Part shown: piece by piece, positions 7,444-19,868 of the stretch
Position numbering within the stretch: the first letter of the stretch is position 1
Layout: every line of letters starts with the position of its first letter
Source of the DNA: Helcococcus ovis
Lineage (GTDB): Bacteria; Bacillota; Clostridia; Tissierellales; Peptoniphilaceae
Length of the DNA: 64,000 bases
Assembly: GCF_004524775.2 (NCBI RefSeq)
Contig: NZ_CP119081.1
Coordinates: forward strand, 434,001-498,000
Reading direction: 5' to 3'
Position numbers and translations under genes: made by a program
Notes under the pieces: model-generated
Told to the model about the DNA's origin: nothing
Database searches by the model: none
What the model saw: only the letters and a program-made list of their open reading frames with translations

Positions 7444-10400
7444 ATGAATAATCATACAACAGTGTATGGTATAAGAAATAGAGAAAGTTTCTCTAGAATT
7501 CCAGAAACATTGCAACTACCTAATTTGTTAGACATTCAAAAAGGTAGTTATGAGTGGTTTTTAAAACACGGATTAAAAGAAGTGTTTGAAGATATATCTC
7601 CAATTGTAGACCATTCAGGAAATATACATTTACAATTTTTAGATTATCATTTTGATGAAAAACCAAAATATTCAGAACAGGAATCTAAAGATAGAGATGC
7701 AAACTATGCTAAAAAAATGAAAGTAAATGTACGTCTTATAATTTTAGAAGATGGAAAAACTAAAGAAATAAAAGAAGAAGAAGTTTTAATGATGGATGAT
7801 TTTCCACTTATGACTGATAATGGTACATTTATTATAAATGGTGCAGAAAGGGTAGTTGTATCTCAATTAGTTAGATCACCGGGAGTATATTACAGTGAAG
7901 ATTTTGATAAAAACGGAAAAAAAACAATTTCTTCTACGATTATTCCTAATAGAGGAGCATGGATTGAATATGATACAGATGCATATGGTGCTTTGACAAT
8001 TAGAATTGATAGAACAAGAAAATTACCAGCTACTACATTAATTAGAGCTCTTATTTTAGATAATAATGATGAAATAAAAGAAGTATTTGGTGAATCGGAA
8101 GTTTTAGGTGAAACATTAGAAAAAGAAGTTTCAAGGTCTAAAGAAGAAGCATTGATTGAAATTTACAAAAAATTAAAACCGGGAGATCCTGCATCAGTAG
8201 AAGCTGCAAGTTCTTTGTTACATAATCTATTTTTTGATACAAGAAGATATGATTTATCAAAGGCGGGCAGATATACATTTAACAAAAAATTAGCAATAAG
8301 AAGCAGAATTAGGGAAAAATATGCAGCTAACGATATTGTTGATGAATATGGTGAAATTTTGGCATCCAAGGGAGAATTTATTACTCTAGAAAAAGCAATT
8401 GAAATTGAAAATGCAGGTATAAATTCTGTAGATATTAAAGTTTCCGAAGACAGCTCTGAAATAGTTAGAGTTGTAGGTAATCATTATGTTGATATAAAAC
8501 AATTTGAAGAAATAAAGGATCTTGATTTATCAGAATTAAGGTTATCGGAAAAAGTTTTTTATCCAGAAATGAAGAAAATTATTGAATCATTTACAGATGA
8601 TATGACTGATAAGCAAAAAGTTAAATTAATTTCTGATAATAAGGAATTAATTTCTTCAAATACAATAACAATGGAAGATATTATTGCAAGTTTTTCATAT
8701 CAATTAAACTTATACCAAGGGGTTGGGAAAATTGATGATATAGATCACTTGGGAAATAGAAGAGTTAGATCTGTGGGTGAATTATTACAAAATCAATTTA
8801 GAATTGGTCTTTCAAGAATGGAAAGAGTAATAAGAGAAAGAATGACAACATCTGATCCTAATATGTTAACTCCAAAAGGATTATTAAATAATAGACCAGT
8901 TTCAGCTGCAATTAAAGAATTCTTCGGTTCATCACAATTATCTCAATTTATGGATCAAACAAACCCTATTTCAGAATTAACGCATAAGAGAAGACTATCT
9001 GCTTTAGGACCTGGTGGTTTGTCAAGAGACAGGGCAGGTTATGAAGTTCGTGACGTTCATACTTCACATTACGGTAGAGTATGTCCAATTGAAACACCTG
9101 AAGGACCAAATATCGGTTTGATTACATCTTTAACAACATATGGAAGAATTAATGACTATGGATTTATTGAAACACCATATAGAAAGGTTGAAAAAGGGAC
9201 CGGTAGGGTAACGTCTGAAATCCACTATTTAACAGCTGATGAAGAAGATATCTACATAAAAGCTCAAGCTAATGAACCTTTAGATGAAAATGGTGTATTT
9301 ATAAATGAAAGAGTTTCCTCAAGAGGTATAAATGCGGTTAATGACGTTTATCCAAAAGAGGAAATAGATTATATGGATGTTTCACCACAACAAATAGTTT
9401 CAGTAGGGGCATCATTGATTCCATTCTTAGAAAATGACGATGCAACTCGTGCATTGATGGGTGCAAACATGCAAAGACAAGCTGTGCCTTTATTAAAATC
9501 AGAAGCTCCAATTATAGCAACCGGTATAGAGTATAGAACAGCTAAAGACTCAGGAGTTGTAATTGTTGCTAAAAATTCTGGTACAGTAAAATACGTAGGG
9601 GATGAAAGAATTCAAATTGAAAAAGACATCCCTGATGAAAATGGAAAATATGATGAATATACAGTACTAAAATTTAAGAGAGCCAACCAAGGTACAACAT
9701 TTAACCAAAGACCAATTGTTAAAATCGGTCAACACGTTGAAGCTGGAGAAATAATTTCAGATGGACCTTCAACAGATTTAGGAGAATTAGCTTTAGGTAA
9801 AAACATCTTGATAGCATTTATGACATGGGAAGGTTACAATTATGAAGATGCCATGTTATTAAATGAAAAATTGGTTATTGATGATGTTTTAACATCTGTT
9901 CATATCGAAGAACACACAGCTGAGGCTAGAGAAACAAAATTAGGACCTGAAGATATCACTAGAGATATACCAAGTATTGGTGATGATATGAGAAAAGATT
10001 TAGATCAAGATGGTATTATAAGAATCGGTGCTGAAGTACAAGCTGGAGATATCTTAGTTGGTAAAGTAACTCCAAAAGGAGAAACAGAATTATCACCGGA
10101 AGAAAGATTATTAAGGGCTATCTTTGGCGAAAAAGCTAGAGAAGTTAGAGATACTTCTTTAAGAGTTCCTCACGGTGAAGCCGGTGTTGTTGTTGATATT
10201 AAGAAATATTCAAGAGATAATGGAGATGAATTAGCTCCGGGAATTAATCAAGTTATAAGGGTTTATATTGCAACAAAGAGAAAGATTTCTGTTGGAGATA
10301 AGATGTGTGGTCGTCACGGTAATAAAGGGGTTGTATCAAGAATATTGCCAATTGAAGATATGCCATTTTTACCAAATGGGGATCCGGTTCAAATAGTTTT

Positions 10401-11085
10401 AAATCCATTAGGGGTGCCTTCACGTATGAATATTGGACAAGTACTAGAAGTTCACCTGGGTATGGCTGCGAAAAAACTGGGATGGCATGTAGCTACTCCG
10501 GTATTTGATGGGGCTTCAGATAAAGATATTGAAGAAGCTTTAGAAGCGGCAGGATATAGCAAAACAGGTAAAATTCAGCTTAGAGATGGTAGAACGGGAG
10601 AAACATTTGCAAATAATGTTACAGTAGGTTATATGTATATGTTGAAACTTCACCATCTAGTTGATGAAAAAATTCACGCAAGATCTACGGGACCATATTC
10701 TCTTGTAACACAACAACCATTGGGTGGTAAAGCACAATTTGGTGGACAAAGATTTGGAGAAATGGAAGTTTGGGCATTAGAAGCTTATGGGGCAGCACAT
10801 ACATTACAAGAAATGTTAACTGTAAAATCAGATGATATTATCGGCAGAGTTAAGACGTATGAAGCAATTGTAAAAGGTGAAAATATTCCGGAACCGGGTA
10901 CACCTGAATCATTCAAGGTTTTAACTAAAGAATTACAATCATTAGCATTGAATGTAAAATTATTAGATGAAAAAGGCGAAGAAGTTATTTTAGCTGAAAA
11001 TACAGAAGAAAATGATGATTATCGTCAAATCGAAAGAATGGTTGAAGATAAAGAAGATTATCCAGAACAATCATTTATAAATTAA
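7444..11085 (+). CDS. rpoB: DNA-directed RNA polymerase subunit beta
   Basis: Catalytic core subunit of RNA polymerase. About 1213 residues from the ATG at 7444, which has GAGAGGTGG at ideal distance; the upstream GTG at 7435 lies inside that ribosome binding site. The rifampicin region near residues 495-525 ([12 protein letters not shown], then [13 protein letters not shown]) is canonical, with no resistance substitution visible. Later motifs are [15 protein letters not shown] and [13 protein letters not shown]. rpoC follows after 25 bases. The gene before it is an unrelated hydrolase, not rplL, so the usual rplKAJL-rpoBC linkage is broken here. Confidence 0.98.
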   Translation: MNNHTTVYGIRNRESFSRIPETLQLPNLLDIQKGSYEWFLKHGLKEVFEDISPIVDHSGNIHLQFLDYHFDEKPKYSEQESKDRDANYAKKMKVNVRLIILEDGKTKEIKEEEVLMMDDFPLMTDNGTFIINGAERVVVSQLVRSPGVYYSEDFDKNGKKTISSTIIPNRGAWIEYDTDAYGALTIRIDRTRKLPATTLIRALILDNNDEIKEVFGESEVLGETLEKEVSRSKEEALIEIYKKLKPGDPASVEAASSLLHNLFFDTRRYDLSKAGRYTFNKKLAIRSRIREKYAANDIVDEYGEILASKGEFITLEKAIEIENAGINSVDIKVSEDSSEIVRVVGNHYVDIKQFEEIKDLDLSELRLSEKVFYPEMKKIIESFTDDMTDKQKVKLISDNKELISSNTITMEDIIASFSYQLNLYQGVGKIDDIDHLGNRRVRSVGELLQNQFRIGLSRMERVIRERMTTSDPNMLTPKGLLNNRPVSAAIKEFFGSSQLSQFMDQTNPISELTHKRRLSALGPGGLSRDRAGYEVRDVHTSHYGRVCPIETPEGPNIGLITSLTTYGRINDYGFIETPYRKVEKGTGRVTSEIHYLTADEEDIYIKAQANEPLDENGVFINERVSSRGINAVNDVYPKEEIDYMDVSPQQIVSVGASLIPFLENDDATRALMGANMQRQAVPLLKSEAPIIATGIEYRTAKDSGVVIVAKNSGTVKYVGDERIQIEKDIPDENGKYDEYTVLKFKRANQGTTFNQRPIVKIGQHVEAGEIISDGPSTDLGELALGKNILIAFMTWEGYNYEDAMLLNEKLVIDDVLTSVHIEEHTAEARETKLGPEDITRDIPSIGDDMRKDLDQDGIIRIGAEVQAGDILVGKVTPKGETELSPEERLLRAIFGEKAREVRDTSLRVPHGEAGVVVDIKKYSRDNGDELAPGINQVIRVYIATKRKISVGDKMCGRHGNKGVVSRILPIEDMPFLPNGDPVQIVLNPLGVPSRMNIGQVLEVHLGMAAKKLGWHVATPVFDGASDKDIEEALEAAGYSKTGKIQLRDGRTGETFANNVTVGYMYMLKLHHLVDEKIHARSTGPYSLVTQQPLGGKAQFGGQRFGEMEVWALEAYGAAHTLQEMLTVKSDDIIGRVKTYEAIVKGENIPEPGTPESFKVLTKELQSLALNVKLLDEKGEEVILAENTEENDDYRQIERMVEDKEDYPEQSFIN

Positions 11086-11110
11086 GAATAACAGAAAGGA
11101 GCATTTCTTA

Positions 11111-14100
11111 ATGGCAAGTTTTAAAGCGATGCAAGTTGGTTTAGCTTCTCCGGACATGATTAGAGATTGGTCAAGAGGAGAGGTAAAAAAACCTGAAACA
11201 ATTAACTACAGAACATTAAAGCCAGAAAGAGAAGGTCTATTTTGTCAAAAAATATTTGGACCAATCAAAGACTATGAATGTGCTTGCGGTAAATATAAAA
11301 GAATAAGATATAAAGGCGTAGTATGTGAAAAATGTGGTGTTGAAGTTACGAAGTCAAAAGTTAGACGTGAAAGAATGGGACACATTGAATTAGCTACACC
11401 TGTATCTCATATTTGGTACTTCAAAGGAATTCCTTCAAGAATGGGATTACTGTTAGATATGAGTCCAAAATCTTTAGAAAAAGTTTTATATTTTGCAAAT
11501 TATATTGTAACTGATCCGGGGGATTGTGATGAAGTTTCATATAAACAGGTATTAACTGAAACGGAATATAATAAATTGTATATTGAATATGGTGATGATT
11601 TTACTGCTTCAATGGGTGCGGAAGCAATTGAAAAATTACTGTCAGATATAAATTTAGAAGAGTTACATGCAGAATTAACAGAAGAGTTAGAAACAGCTTC
11701 CGGTCAAAAAAGAGTAAGAATATACAGAAGACTTGAAGTAATAGAATCATTCTTGCAATCAAAAAACAGACCTGAATGGATGTGTTTACATGTTTTACCT
11801 GTTATTCCACCCGATTTAAGACCTATGGTTCAATTAGAAGGTGGTAGATTTGCTACATCAGACTTGAATGATTTATATAGAAGAGTAATAAATAGAAATA
11901 ATAGATTAAAGAGATTGTTAGAAATTGGAGCTCCTGATATCATTGTAAGAAATGAAAAAAGAATGCTTCAAGAATCAGTAGATGCTTTAATTGATAATGG
12001 TAGAAGAGGTAAACCGGTTACTGGAGCTTCAAATAGACCATTAAAATCATTATCCGATATGTTAAAAGGTAAAACAGGTAGATTTAGACAAAACTTATTA
12101 GGTAAGAGGGTTGACTACTCTGGTCGTTCGGTAATCGTTGTTGGACCGGAATTAGAATTTTACCAATGTGGTTTACCAAAATATATGGCATTAGAATTAT
12201 TTAAGCCATTTATTATGGAAAGATTAGTTTCTAAATATGAAGCTAAAAATATTAGATCTGCTAAAAAATTAATTGATAGAAAAGACCCTATTGTATGGGG
12301 AGCATTAGAAGAAGTAATTAAGGATCATCCGGTATTACTTAACCGTGCACCTACACTTCACAGATTAGGGATTCAAGCTTTTGAACCGGTATTAGTAGAA
12401 GGAAAAGCTATTAAATTACATCCTCTTGTATGTACAGCTTATAATGCTGACTTTGATGGGGATCAAATGGCTGTTCACGTACCATTATCAGCAGAAGCTC
12501 AAGCGGAAGCTAGATTATTAATGATGAGCACAAATAATATTTTGGCTCCAAAAGATGGTAAACCTATTACAACACCTACACAAGATATGGTTTTGGGTTC
12601 ATATTATTTGACATCAGAATTTACAGTAGAAGATACAGACTATGTATTTAGTGATTACGATGAAATGATTAAAGCTTTAGAAAATAAAATAATTCATTTA
12701 CATTCCAGAATTGGTGTAAAGATTAAAAAAGATGAAAAAGATAAAGGTAAGGTTGTAAGATCAACAGTAGGTAGATTTATCTTTAATAGTGAAATTCCTC
12801 AAGATTTAGGATTTGTCGATAGAAATAAAGATCCATATTCATTAGAAGTAGATGTTCTTGTAGATAGTAAAATGTTGTCTAAAATTATAGATAAAGCATT
12901 CCATAAATATGGAAATATAAGAACTGCAAGATTATTAGATTATATTAAGAAAACAGGATATAATTATTCAACAAAAGCCTCAATTTCAATTGGTATGGCG
13001 GATGTTATAACTCCTGATGATAAAGAAGCTATAATTAAAGCTGCGGATGATAAGATTGTTGAAATTGAAGAATATACAAATATGGGATTATATACTGAAG
13101 AAGAAAGATATAATCAAGTAATTAAAACATGGGAACAAGCTACAGAAGATGTAACAAAAGCTCTAATGGAAAACTTAGATAGTACAAATACAATAGCTAT
13201 CATGGCTAACTCCGGAGCTAGAGGTAGTGTTAGACAAATAAGACAACTTGGTGGTATGCGTGGACTTATGGCATCAACAACCGGTAGAACAATTGAAATT
13301 CCGGTTAAAGCTAATTTCCGTGAAGGTTTATCGGTACAAGAGTTCTTTATCTCAACACACGGTTCTAGAAAAGGACTTTCAGATACTGCTATTAGAACTG
13401 CTGACTCAGGTTATCTAACAAGAAGACTTGTAGATGTTTCTCAAGATGTAATTATTAGAGAAGATGATTGTGGTACGGATTCATATATTACAGTTAAGGA
13501 TATACTTGAAGGTAAAGAAGTTATCGAAAAGTTAAGAGATAGAATTGTTGGTAGAACATCATTTGAAGATATATTAAATCCTGTTACAGGACAAATTATT
13601 GTTCATAAAAATGAAATAATTACTGAAGAAATGGCTGATGAAATTACTAAAGAACATGTAATGGAAAAATTTGGTGGGGATTCAGAAATTATTCAAATTA
13701 AAGAAGTTAAAATTAGATCGGCACTTGAATGTAAATCGGAATTTGGCGTATGTTCAAAATGTTACGGTAGAAATTTAGCTACAGGTAAGGAAACAAACAT
13801 TGGAGAAGCGGTAGGTATTGTTGCTGCTCAATCAATTGGTGAACCCGGTACACAGCTTACAATGCGTACGTTCCACTCTGGTGGGGTTGCCGGAGGAGGA
13901 GCTATTACTCAGGGGCTTCCTAGGGTTGAAGAATTATTTGAAGCGAGAAGACCAAAGGGGCAAGCTATTATTGCTAAAAATTCCGGAACTGTTACTGTTG
14001 ACGATAGTGAAGAAAGAATTAAAATCTTTATTAATGATGGTGAGGAAACATCTAAATATATTTTGCCTTTCAATGTAAATCCTAAACAGGGGATAGTTGA

Positions 14101-14647
14101 TGGTGGACATATCGAAAAGGGTGATAAAATTACCGAAGGTTCTATAAATCCACATGAATATCTAGAATTATTAGGAACTCAAGCTGTTCAAGACTATATA
14201 ATTAAAGAAATTCAAAAAGTTTATAGATTACAAGGGGTAGATATTGATGATAAACATATTGAAATTATCATTAAACAAATGCTACAAAAAGTTAATATTA
14301 CTGAAAGTGGAGATTCTGAATTCCTAGTAGGAACAATGCCAAATAGAAGACACGTCGATAATAGAAATAAAGAATTAATTGAACAAGGTAAAAAACCGGC
14401 AGAATACGAATATGTGTTGCTTGGTATTACCAAAGCAAGTATAGCTTCAGATTCATTCTTATCGGCTGCATCATTCCAAGAAACAACAAGAGTATTAACT
14501 GATGCTTCAATAAAAGCTAAGACGGATGATTTAGTCGGATTAAAAGAAAATATAATTATTGGTAAGTTAATTCCGGCTGGTACAGGTCTAAGTAAATATT
14601 CAACGATTTTAGAAGAAGAAAAAGAAGAAATAAGTACTGAAAAATAG
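11111..14647 (+). CDS. rpoC: DNA-directed RNA polymerase subunit beta'
   Basis: Largest RNA polymerase subunit, 1178 residues. The N-terminal zinc site is CACGKYK...CEKCGVEV. The catalytic magnesium loop [12 protein letters not shown] lies near residue 446. The second zinc site is formed by the Cys residues of [14 protein letters not shown] and a nearby upstream Cys, and the trigger-loop region is [29 protein letters not shown] precedes the ATG. It forms an operon with rpoB. A separate promoter starts nine bases after its stop for the str operon. Confidence 0.98.
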   Translation: MASFKAMQVGLASPDMIRDWSRGEVKKPETINYRTLKPEREGLFCQKIFGPIKDYECACGKYKRIRYKGVVCEKCGVEVTKSKVRRERMGHIELATPVSHIWYFKGIPSRMGLLLDMSPKSLEKVLYFANYIVTDPGDCDEVSYKQVLTETEYNKLYIEYGDDFTASMGAEAIEKLLSDINLEELHAELTEELETASGQKRVRIYRRLEVIESFLQSKNRPEWMCLHVLPVIPPDLRPMVQLEGGRFATSDLNDLYRRVINRNNRLKRLLEIGAPDIIVRNEKRMLQESVDALIDNGRRGKPVTGASNRPLKSLSDMLKGKTGRFRQNLLGKRVDYSGRSVIVVGPELEFYQCGLPKYMALELFKPFIMERLVSKYEAKNIRSAKKLIDRKDPIVWGALEEVIKDHPVLLNRAPTLHRLGIQAFEPVLVEGKAIKLHPLVCTAYNADFDGDQMAVHVPLSAEAQAEARLLMMSTNNILAPKDGKPITTPTQDMVLGSYYLTSEFTVEDTDYVFSDYDEMIKALENKIIHLHSRIGVKIKKDEKDKGKVVRSTVGRFIFNSEIPQDLGFVDRNKDPYSLEVDVLVDSKMLSKIIDKAFHKYGNIRTARLLDYIKKTGYNYSTKASISIGMADVITPDDKEAIIKAADDKIVEIEEYTNMGLYTEEERYNQVIKTWEQATEDVTKALMENLDSTNTIAIMANSGARGSVRQIRQLGGMRGLMASTTGRTIEIPVKANFREGLSVQEFFISTHGSRKGLSDTAIRTADSGYLTRRLVDVSQDVIIREDDCGTDSYITVKDILEGKEVIEKLRDRIVGRTSFEDILNPVTGQIIVHKNEIITEEMADEITKEHVMEKFGGDSEIIQIKEVKIRSALECKSEFGVCSKCYGRNLATGKETNIGEAVGIVAAQSIGEPGTQLTMRTFHSGGVAGGGAITQGLPRVEELFEARRPKGQAIIAKNSGTVTVDDSEERIKIFINDGEETSKYILPFNVNPKQGIVDGGHIEKGDKITEGSINPHEYLELLGTQAVQDYIIKEIQKVYRLQGVDIDDKHIEIIIKQMLQKVNITESGDSEFLVGTMPNRRHVDNRNKELIEQGKKPAEYEYVLLGITKASIASDSFLSAASFQETTRVLTDASIKAKTDDLVGLKENIIIGKLIPAGTGLSKYSTILEEEKEEISTEK

Positions 14648-14655
14648 TACAAAAG

Positions 14656-14684
14656 TTGACATAAATTAATAGTTTTGATAAAAT
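14656..14684 (+). promoter_or_regulatory. str operon promoter (sigma-A type)
   Basis: TTGACA at 14656-14661, a 17-base spacer, then TAAAAT at 14679-14684. This near-consensus promoter sits directly after rpoC and points into rpsL. Transcription should start near 14691, at the foot of a long hairpin. Confidence 0.82.
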
Positions 14685-14692
14685 ATATTAGT

Positions 14693-14730
14693 CAGTGGGC
14701 ATATTATATTTAAATATAATATGTCCATTG
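14693..14730 (+). promoter_or_regulatory. Hairpin at the 5' end of the str operon leader
   Basis: Arms CAGTGGGCATATTATATTT and AAATATAATATGTCCATTG form about 19 pairs including G-U pairs. No T tract follows, so it is not a terminator. It would begin within a few bases of the predicted transcript start and could stabilise the mRNA or act as a regulatory leader. Confidence 0.6.
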
Positions 14731-14787
14731 ATTAAGACTATTTCAACATATGTTGATATATAAATTTAAGTAAAAGGAGGTGCAAGA

Positions 14788-15195
14788 ATGCCTACAATTA
14801 ACCAACTAATTAGGAACAATAGAAAGAGTGAAAGCAAAAAGTCAAATACTCCTGCTTTAGGTTATAATTTTAATACTCTAAGAAAGAAAAATACTCAAGT
14901 AAATTCTCCTCAAAAGAGAGGTGTATGTACATCAGTTAGAACAACAACACCTAAAAAACCTAACTCAGCTTTACGTAAGATTGCCAGAGTAAGATTGACA
15001 AATGGAGCGGAAGTTCTATCATATATTCCTGGTATCGGACACAACTTACAAGAACACTCTGTTGTACTTATAAGAGGTGGTAGAGTAAAAGACTTACCTG
15101 GGGTAAGATACCACATTATTAGAGGAACATTGGATACAGCTGGAGTTTCAGGAAGAAAACAAGCTAGATCTAAATATGGTGCTAAGAAGGCTTAA
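14788..15195 (+). CDS. rpsL: 30S ribosomal protein S12
   Basis: Decoding-centre protein of the small subunit. It has 135 residues, with the Firmicute-type insertion near 25-40 relative to E. coli. The streptomycin-site segments [12 protein letters not shown] and [13 protein letters not shown] are both wild type at the conserved lysines. AAAAGGAGGTG precedes the ATG. It heads the rpsL-rpsG-fusA-tuf unit and is followed by a 119-base spacer that can fold. Confidence 0.98.
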   Translation: MPTINQLIRNNRKSESKKSNTPALGYNFNTLRKKNTQVNSPQKRGVCTSVRTTTPKKPNSALRKIARVRLTNGAEVLSYIPGIGHNLQEHSVVLIRGGRVKDLPGVRYHIIRGTLDTAGVSGRKQARSKYGAKKA

Positions 15196-15224
15196 TAGCA
15201 CAAAAATATAAAATAAAAAAATTA

Positions 15225-15260
15225 AGTGCTTTTGTTTAGATTTATATATCAGCAAGCACT
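15225..15260 (+). promoter_or_regulatory. rpsL-rpsG intercistronic stem, possible S7 control site
   Basis: AGTGCTT at 15225-15231 pairs with AAGCACT at 15254-15260. The 119-base spacer is long compared with the other gaps in this operon. In E. coli, S7 binds the rpsL-rpsG intercistronic mRNA to repress translation. An equivalent role here is inference. Confidence 0.4.
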
Positions 15261-15314
15261 ATCGATGAAAAATCGAGTACCAATGAATTATTATATGGTA
15301 AGGAGGGAAGAACA

Positions 15315-15785
15315 GTGCCAAGAAAAAATAGTGTACCTAAAAGGGACGTACTACCAGATCCAATATATGGAGATAAAGTAGTAACTAAGCTAATCAATAA
15401 TGTTATGCTTGACGGTAAAAAAGGTGTTGCTCAAAAAATTGTTTATTCTGCATTTGAAAAATTAGCAGAAACAACAGGTGAAGATGCACTTGAAGTTTTC
15501 CAAAAAGCTTTGCAAAATGTTATGCCGCTTTTAGAAGTTAAAGCAAGAAGAATAGGTGGGGCAACATACCAAGTTCCTATGGAAGTAAGACCTGCAAGAA
15601 GACAAACTTTAGCTTTAAGATGGTTAGTAACATATTCAAGAGCTAGAGGCGAAAAAACAATGATGGAAAGACTAAGCAAGGAAATTTTAGACGCAGCAAA
15701 TAATACCGGATCAAGCGTAAAGAAAAAAGAAGAAATGCACAGAATGGCTGAAGCTAATAGAGCTTTTGCACATTTCAGATATTAA
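15315..15785 (+). CDS. rpsG: 30S ribosomal protein S7
   Basis: Primary 16S rRNA-binding protein that organises the 30S head. It has 156 residues, the family norm, with [21 protein letters not shown] at the N terminus (the canonical start is PRR/PRK). The start is GTG, supported by AAGGAGGG about ten bases upstream. fusA follows after 23 bases. Confidence 0.97.
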   Translation: MPRKNSVPKRDVLPDPIYGDKVVTKLINNVMLDGKKGVAQKIVYSAFEKLAETTGEDALEVFQKALQNVMPLLEVKARRIGGATYQVPMEVRPARRQTLALRWLVTYSRARGEKTMMERLSKEILDAANNTGSSVKKKEEMHRMAEANRAFAHFRY

Positions 15786-15808
15786 TATAAATTAATAAGG
15801 AGAAAGAA

Positions 15809-17902
15809 GTGCCAGATATTAGTTTAGAAAAAATTAGAAATGTTGGGATAATGGCTCACATAGATGCTGGTAAAACAACAGTAACAGAGCGTATATTATT
15901 CTATACAGGTAAAATTCATAAAATGGGTGATACTCACGAAGGGACTGCGGTTATGGACTCCATGGCTCAGGAACAAGAAAGAGGTATCACAATTGCTTCA
16001 GCTGCAACAACAGCATACTGGAAAAATCATAAAATTAATATTATCGACACACCAGGGCACGTTGACTTTACAGTTGAGGTAGAAAGATCTTTAAGAGTTC
16101 TTGATGGATCAGTTGCATTATTTGACGCTAAGAGTGGGGTAGAACCTCAATCAGAAACAGTTTGGAGACAAGCTGATAAATATGGTGTTCCAAGAATTTG
16201 TTATATTAATAAGATGGATGCAACAGGTGCTGACTTTATAATGTCAGTAAATACAATTAGAGATAAATTAAAAGCTAATGCAGTTCCAGTTCAATTACCA
16301 ATCGGTAATGCACATACATTTAGAGGTATTATTGATTTAATTGAAATGGATGCAGTTGTTTACGATGAAAATGATGAAACAGGAGAATCAGCAAAAGTTG
16401 TTGAAATTCCAGAAGACCAATTGGAATTAGCAAAAGAATACAGAAATCAATTAATAGAAGCTGTATCAGATTCAAACGAAGAAATTATGATGAAATTCTT
16501 AGAAGAAGAAGAAATTACAGTTGAAGAGTTAAGAGATGCTGTAAGAGTTTCAACAATTAATAGAGATATCTATCCTGTATTATGTGGTTCAGCATACAAG
16601 AAGAGAGGTGTTCAATCTCTTATCGATGCTATGGTATATTACTTACCGTCACCAGTGGATGTACCTGCTATTAAAGGTACAAAACCAAAGAAAACAGAAG
16701 AAGAAGAAACTATAGAAGATGAAAGACATCCAAGTGTTGAAGAACCATTCTCAGCTTTAGCATTTAAGGTTGTGGCTGACCCATTTGTAGGTAAATTAAC
16801 TTACTTTAGAGTTTATTCAGGTCACATTGAATCAGGTTCATATGTATATAACTCAACAAAAGGTAAGAGAGAAAGATTAGGACGTATCCTAGAAATGCAC
16901 TCAAACCAAAGAACAGAGTTAGATCATATTTCTGCAGGTAATATCGGAGCAGCAATTGGATTAAAAGATACAACTACAGGTGATACATTATGTGATCAAG
17001 ATAATCAAATTATCTTAGAAAACATGGAATTCCCAGAACCGGTTATTTCTGTTGCTATTGAACCTAAGACAAAAGCATCTCAAGAAAAGATGGGTATTGC
17101 TTTGGGTAAATTAGCAGAAGAGGATCCAACATTTAAGACATATACAAACCAAGAAACCGGCCAAACAATCATAGCAGGTATGGGTGAGTTGCACTTAGAA
17201 ATTATCGTAGATAGATTGTTAAGAGAATTTAAAGTTGAAGCTAATGTAGGTAATCCGCAAGTTTCATATAGAGAATCTATTACTAAAGAAGCAGAAGCTG
17301 AAGGTAAATTTGTACGTCAATCCGGTGGTCGTGGTCAATATGGTCACGTAAGACTAAGAGTTAAACCAAATGAACCGGGTAAAGGTATAGAATTTATCGA
17401 TAATATTGTCGGTGGGGTTGTTCCTAGAGAATATATAGGTTCTGTAGAAAAAGGTGTTAGAGAAGCTTGTGAAGCTGGTGTATTGGCAGGATATCCAATA
17501 TTAGATATTATTGTTACTTTATACGATGGATCATATCACGAAGTTGACTCATCAGAAATGGCTTTCCAAGTTGCAGGGGCTATGGGATTAAGAGCAGCTG
17601 TAGAAAAAGCTGGTCCAGCTTTATTAGAACCTATCGAAAAAGTTGAGATTGTTACTCCGGAAGAATATCTTGGAGATGTTATGGGTGACGTTTCATCAAG
17701 AAGAGGTAGACTTGATGGTATGGGAACAAGAGAAGGTGTTCAAATCGTTGATGCATTTATTCCATTATCGGAAATGTTTGGATATGCAACATCATTACGT
17801 TCAAACACACAAGGACGTGCAACATACTCAATGCAATTTGACCACTATGAACAAGTTCCAAATAGTATAAAAGAAAAAGTATTAGAAGGCAAAAAGTCAT
17901 AA
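15809..17902 (+). CDS. fusA: Elongation factor G
   Basis: GTPase that drives ribosomal translocation, 697 residues. G1 is AHIDAGKTT near 17-25, switch I has [14 protein letters not shown]3 is DTPGHVDF and G4 is NKMD. Domain IV contains [11 protein letters not shown]. The GTG start is supported by AAGGAGA upstream. Acidic residues [10 protein letters not shown] near 295-305 form a loop insertion, a common variable site. Operon partners are rpsG and tuf. Confidence 0.98.
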   Translation: MPDISLEKIRNVGIMAHIDAGKTTVTERILFYTGKIHKMGDTHEGTAVMDSMAQEQERGITIASAATTAYWKNHKINIIDTPGHVDFTVEVERSLRVLDGSVALFDAKSGVEPQSETVWRQADKYGVPRICYINKMDATGADFIMSVNTIRDKLKANAVPVQLPIGNAHTFRGIIDLIEMDAVVYDENDETGESAKVVEIPEDQLELAKEYRNQLIEAVSDSNEEIMMKFLEEEEITVEELRDAVRVSTINRDIYPVLCGSAYKKRGVQSLIDAMVYYLPSPVDVPAIKGTKPKKTEEEETIEDERHPSVEEPFSALAFKVVADPFVGKLTYFRVYSGHIESGSYVYNSTKGKRERLGRILEMHSNQRTELDHISAGNIGAAIGLKDTTTGDTLCDQDNQIILENMEFPEPVISVAIEPKTKASQEKMGIALGKLAEEDPTFKTYTNQETGQTIIAGMGELHLEIIVDRLLREFKVEANVGNPQVSYRESITKEAEAEGKFVRQSGGRGQYGHVRLRVKPNEPGKGIEFIDNIVGGVVPREYIGSVEKGVREACEAGVLAGYPILDIIVTLYDGSYHEVDSSEMAFQVAGAMGLRAAVEKAGPALLEPIEKVEIVTPEEYLGDVMGDVSSRRGRLDGMGTREGVQIVDAFIPLSEMFGYATSLRSNTQGRATYSMQFDHYEQVPNSIKEKVLEGKKS

Positions 17903-17922
17903 TAAAAAATTAGGAGGAAAAA

Positions 17923-19116
17923 ATGGCTAAAGAAAAATTTATTAAAGACAAACCACACGTAAACGTTGGTACAATCGGTCACGTAGACCACGGTAAAACA
18001 ACAACAACAGCTGCTATTACTCTTGTATTAAACAAGAGAAATGGTACAGGTACATTTGTTGATTATGCAAATATTGATAAAGCACCTGAAGAAAGAGAAA
18101 GAGGTATTACAATCAATACTTCTCACGTTGAATATGAAACAGCAAAAAGACACTATGCTCACGTAGACTGTCCAGGACACGCTGACTATGTAAAGAACAT
18201 GATTACTGGTGCTGCTCAAATGGACGGTGCTATCTTAATCGTATCAGCAGCTGATGGTCCAATGCCTCAAACAAGAGAACACATCTTATTAGCAAGACAA
18301 GTTGGGGTTCCAAAAATTGTAGTATTCTTAAACAAAGAAGATCAAGTTGACGATCCAGAATTAATCGAATTAGTAGAAATGGAAGTTAGAGAAATGTTAT
18401 CAGAATATGATTACGATGGAGATAACACACCATTTGTAGTAGGTTCAGGATTAAAAGCTTTACAAGAACCAGATGGAGAATGGGGAGATAAAATCGTTGC
18501 ATTAATGGATGCAGTTGATGAATGGATTCCAACACCAGAAAGAGATAATGATAAACCATTTATTATGCCAGTTGAAGACGTATTTTCAATTACAGGTAGA
18601 GGTACAGTAGCTACAGGTAGAGTTGAAAGAGGTGTTGTTAAAGTTGGTGATAGTGTAGAAATCGTTGGTTTAGTAGACAAACCTCAAACAGTTGTTGTTA
18701 CTGGGGTAGAAATGTTTAGAAAACAATTAGACTTAGCAGAAGCTGGAGATAATATCGGTGCTCTATTAAGAGGGGTTACAAGAGATGATATCGAAAGAGG
18801 TCAAGTTTTAGCAAAACCAGGTACAATTCACCCACATACAAAATTTGAAGGCGAAGTATACGTATTAACAAAAGAAGAAGGTGGTAGACATACTCCATTC
18901 TTCTCAGGATATAGACCACAATTCTATTTAAGAACAACAGACGTTACAGGTGATATCAAATTAGCTGACGGTGTTGAAATGGTTATGCCTGGAGATAACG
19001 CAACATTTACAATCACATTAATTTCTCCAATCGCTATCGAAGAAGGATTAAGATTTGCGATCAGAGAAGGTGGTAGAACAGTTGCTTCAGGTGTTGTATC
19101 AAAAATTATTGAATAG
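17923..19116 (+). CDS. tuf: Elongation factor Tu
   Basis: GTPase that delivers aminoacyl-tRNA to the ribosome, 397 residues. G1 is GHVDHGKTT at 19-27, switch [15 protein letters not shown]3 DCPGHADY near 82-89, and G4 NKED near 137. TAGGAGGA lies before the ATG. It closes the str operon and is followed by a strong terminator. Confidence 0.98.
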   Translation: MAKEKFIKDKPHVNVGTIGHVDHGKTTTTAAITLVLNKRNGTGTFVDYANIDKAPEERERGITINTSHVEYETAKRHYAHVDCPGHADYVKNMITGAAQMDGAILIVSAADGPMPQTREHILLARQVGVPKIVVFLNKEDQVDDPELIELVEMEVREMLSEYDYDGDNTPFVVGSGLKALQEPDGEWGDKIVALMDAVDEWIPTPERDNDKPFIMPVEDVFSITGRGTVATGRVERGVVKVGDSVEIVGLVDKPQTVVVTGVEMFRKQLDLAEAGDNIGALLRGVTRDDIERGQVLAKPGTIHPHTKFEGEVYVLTKEEGGRHTPFFSGYRPQFYLRTTDVTGDIKLADGVEMVMPGDNATFTITLISPIAIEEGLRFAIREGGRTVASGVVSKIIE

Positions 19117-19125
19117 TAAACATTT

Positions 19126-19160
19126 AAAAGTATCAGAAGAAATTCTGGTACTTTTTTTTT
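19126..19160 (+). terminator. Terminator after tuf
   Basis: AAAAGTATCAGAA pairs with TTCTGGTACTTTT (13 pairs, one G-U) and runs into ten T residues. Confidence 0.92.
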
Positions 19161-19202
19161 ATTTAAGATATAATAGTAAAAGATTAATTTTTGGAGAGTA
19201 TT

Positions 19203-19832
19203 ATGGCGAAATTATATTTTAGATATGGTGCAATGAATTCGGGAAAGTCAACTTCACTAATGCAAGTAGCACACAATTATGAAGAAAGAGGAATGAAAGT
19301 AAGGTTACTAAAACCTTCAATTGATTCTAAAGGTGATGATAAACTTGTTTCAAGACTTGGAGTTACAAGAAAAGTTGATTACATTGTAAAAGAAGATGAT
19401 GATTTATTTGAAAATTTTTCTAAAATTGAAAATGGAGAAAATATTTCATGTGTGTTAGTTGATGAAGTACAATTTTTGAATAGTAGACAAATTGATCAAT
19501 TAATGAAAGTTGCAGTTATAAAGGATATTCCTGTTATATGTTATGGACTTAGAACTGATTTTCAAACTAATGGATTTGAAGGTTCATCAAGATTACTTTT
19601 AATAGCTCATTCTGTAGAAGAATTAAAGACTATTTGCAGATGTGGAAAGAAGGCAGTTTTTAATGGAAGAAAGATTGATGGTCTTTTTGTATTTGAGGGT
19701 AGTCAAATTGCAATTGATGGGGAACATGAAGTAGAATATGAATCGATGTGTGCTAAATGTTATTTTGATAGATTAGAAGAGGAAAAACAAAGGAATAGTG
19801 ATAAACAGCAAGTGATTGATAAAATTATTTAA
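19203..19832 (+). CDS. tdk: Thymidine kinase (type II)
   Basis: Phosphorylates thymidine in pyrimidine salvage. 209 residues from the ATG at 19203, which has GGAGAG before it; the in-frame TTG at 19191 overlaps that site. P-loop GAMNSGKST, Walker B-like VDEVQF, and the lasso-domain zinc ligands CRCGK and CAKC near the C terminus identify the type II family. A TATAAT hexamer at 19169 could be its -10. It is monocistronic between two terminators. Confidence 0.95.
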   Translation: MAKLYFRYGAMNSGKSTSLMQVAHNYEERGMKVRLLKPSIDSKGDDKLVSRLGVTRKVDYIVKEDDDLFENFSKIENGENISCVLVDEVQFLNSRQIDQLMKVAVIKDIPVICYGLRTDFQTNGFEGSSRLLLIAHSVEELKTICRCGKKAVFNGRKIDGLFVFEGSQIAIDGEHEVEYESMCAKCYFDRLEEEKQRNSDKQQVIDKII

Positions 19833-19835
19833 TAT

Positions 19836-19868
19836 AAAAAGGTGTTGACTTTTCAACACCTTAATTTT
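19836..19868. terminator. Bidirectional terminator between tdk and the arginase gene
   Basis: GGTGTTGA and TCAACACC flank a CTTT loop, with A-rich sequence before and T-rich after, so it works in both directions for the convergent genes. Confidence 0.88.

Noticed and set aside
14221-14652. 143-codon minus-strand frame over the rpoC 3' end
   Set aside because: Shadow of the conserved rpoC frame, Ser/Leu-rich composition without domain features.
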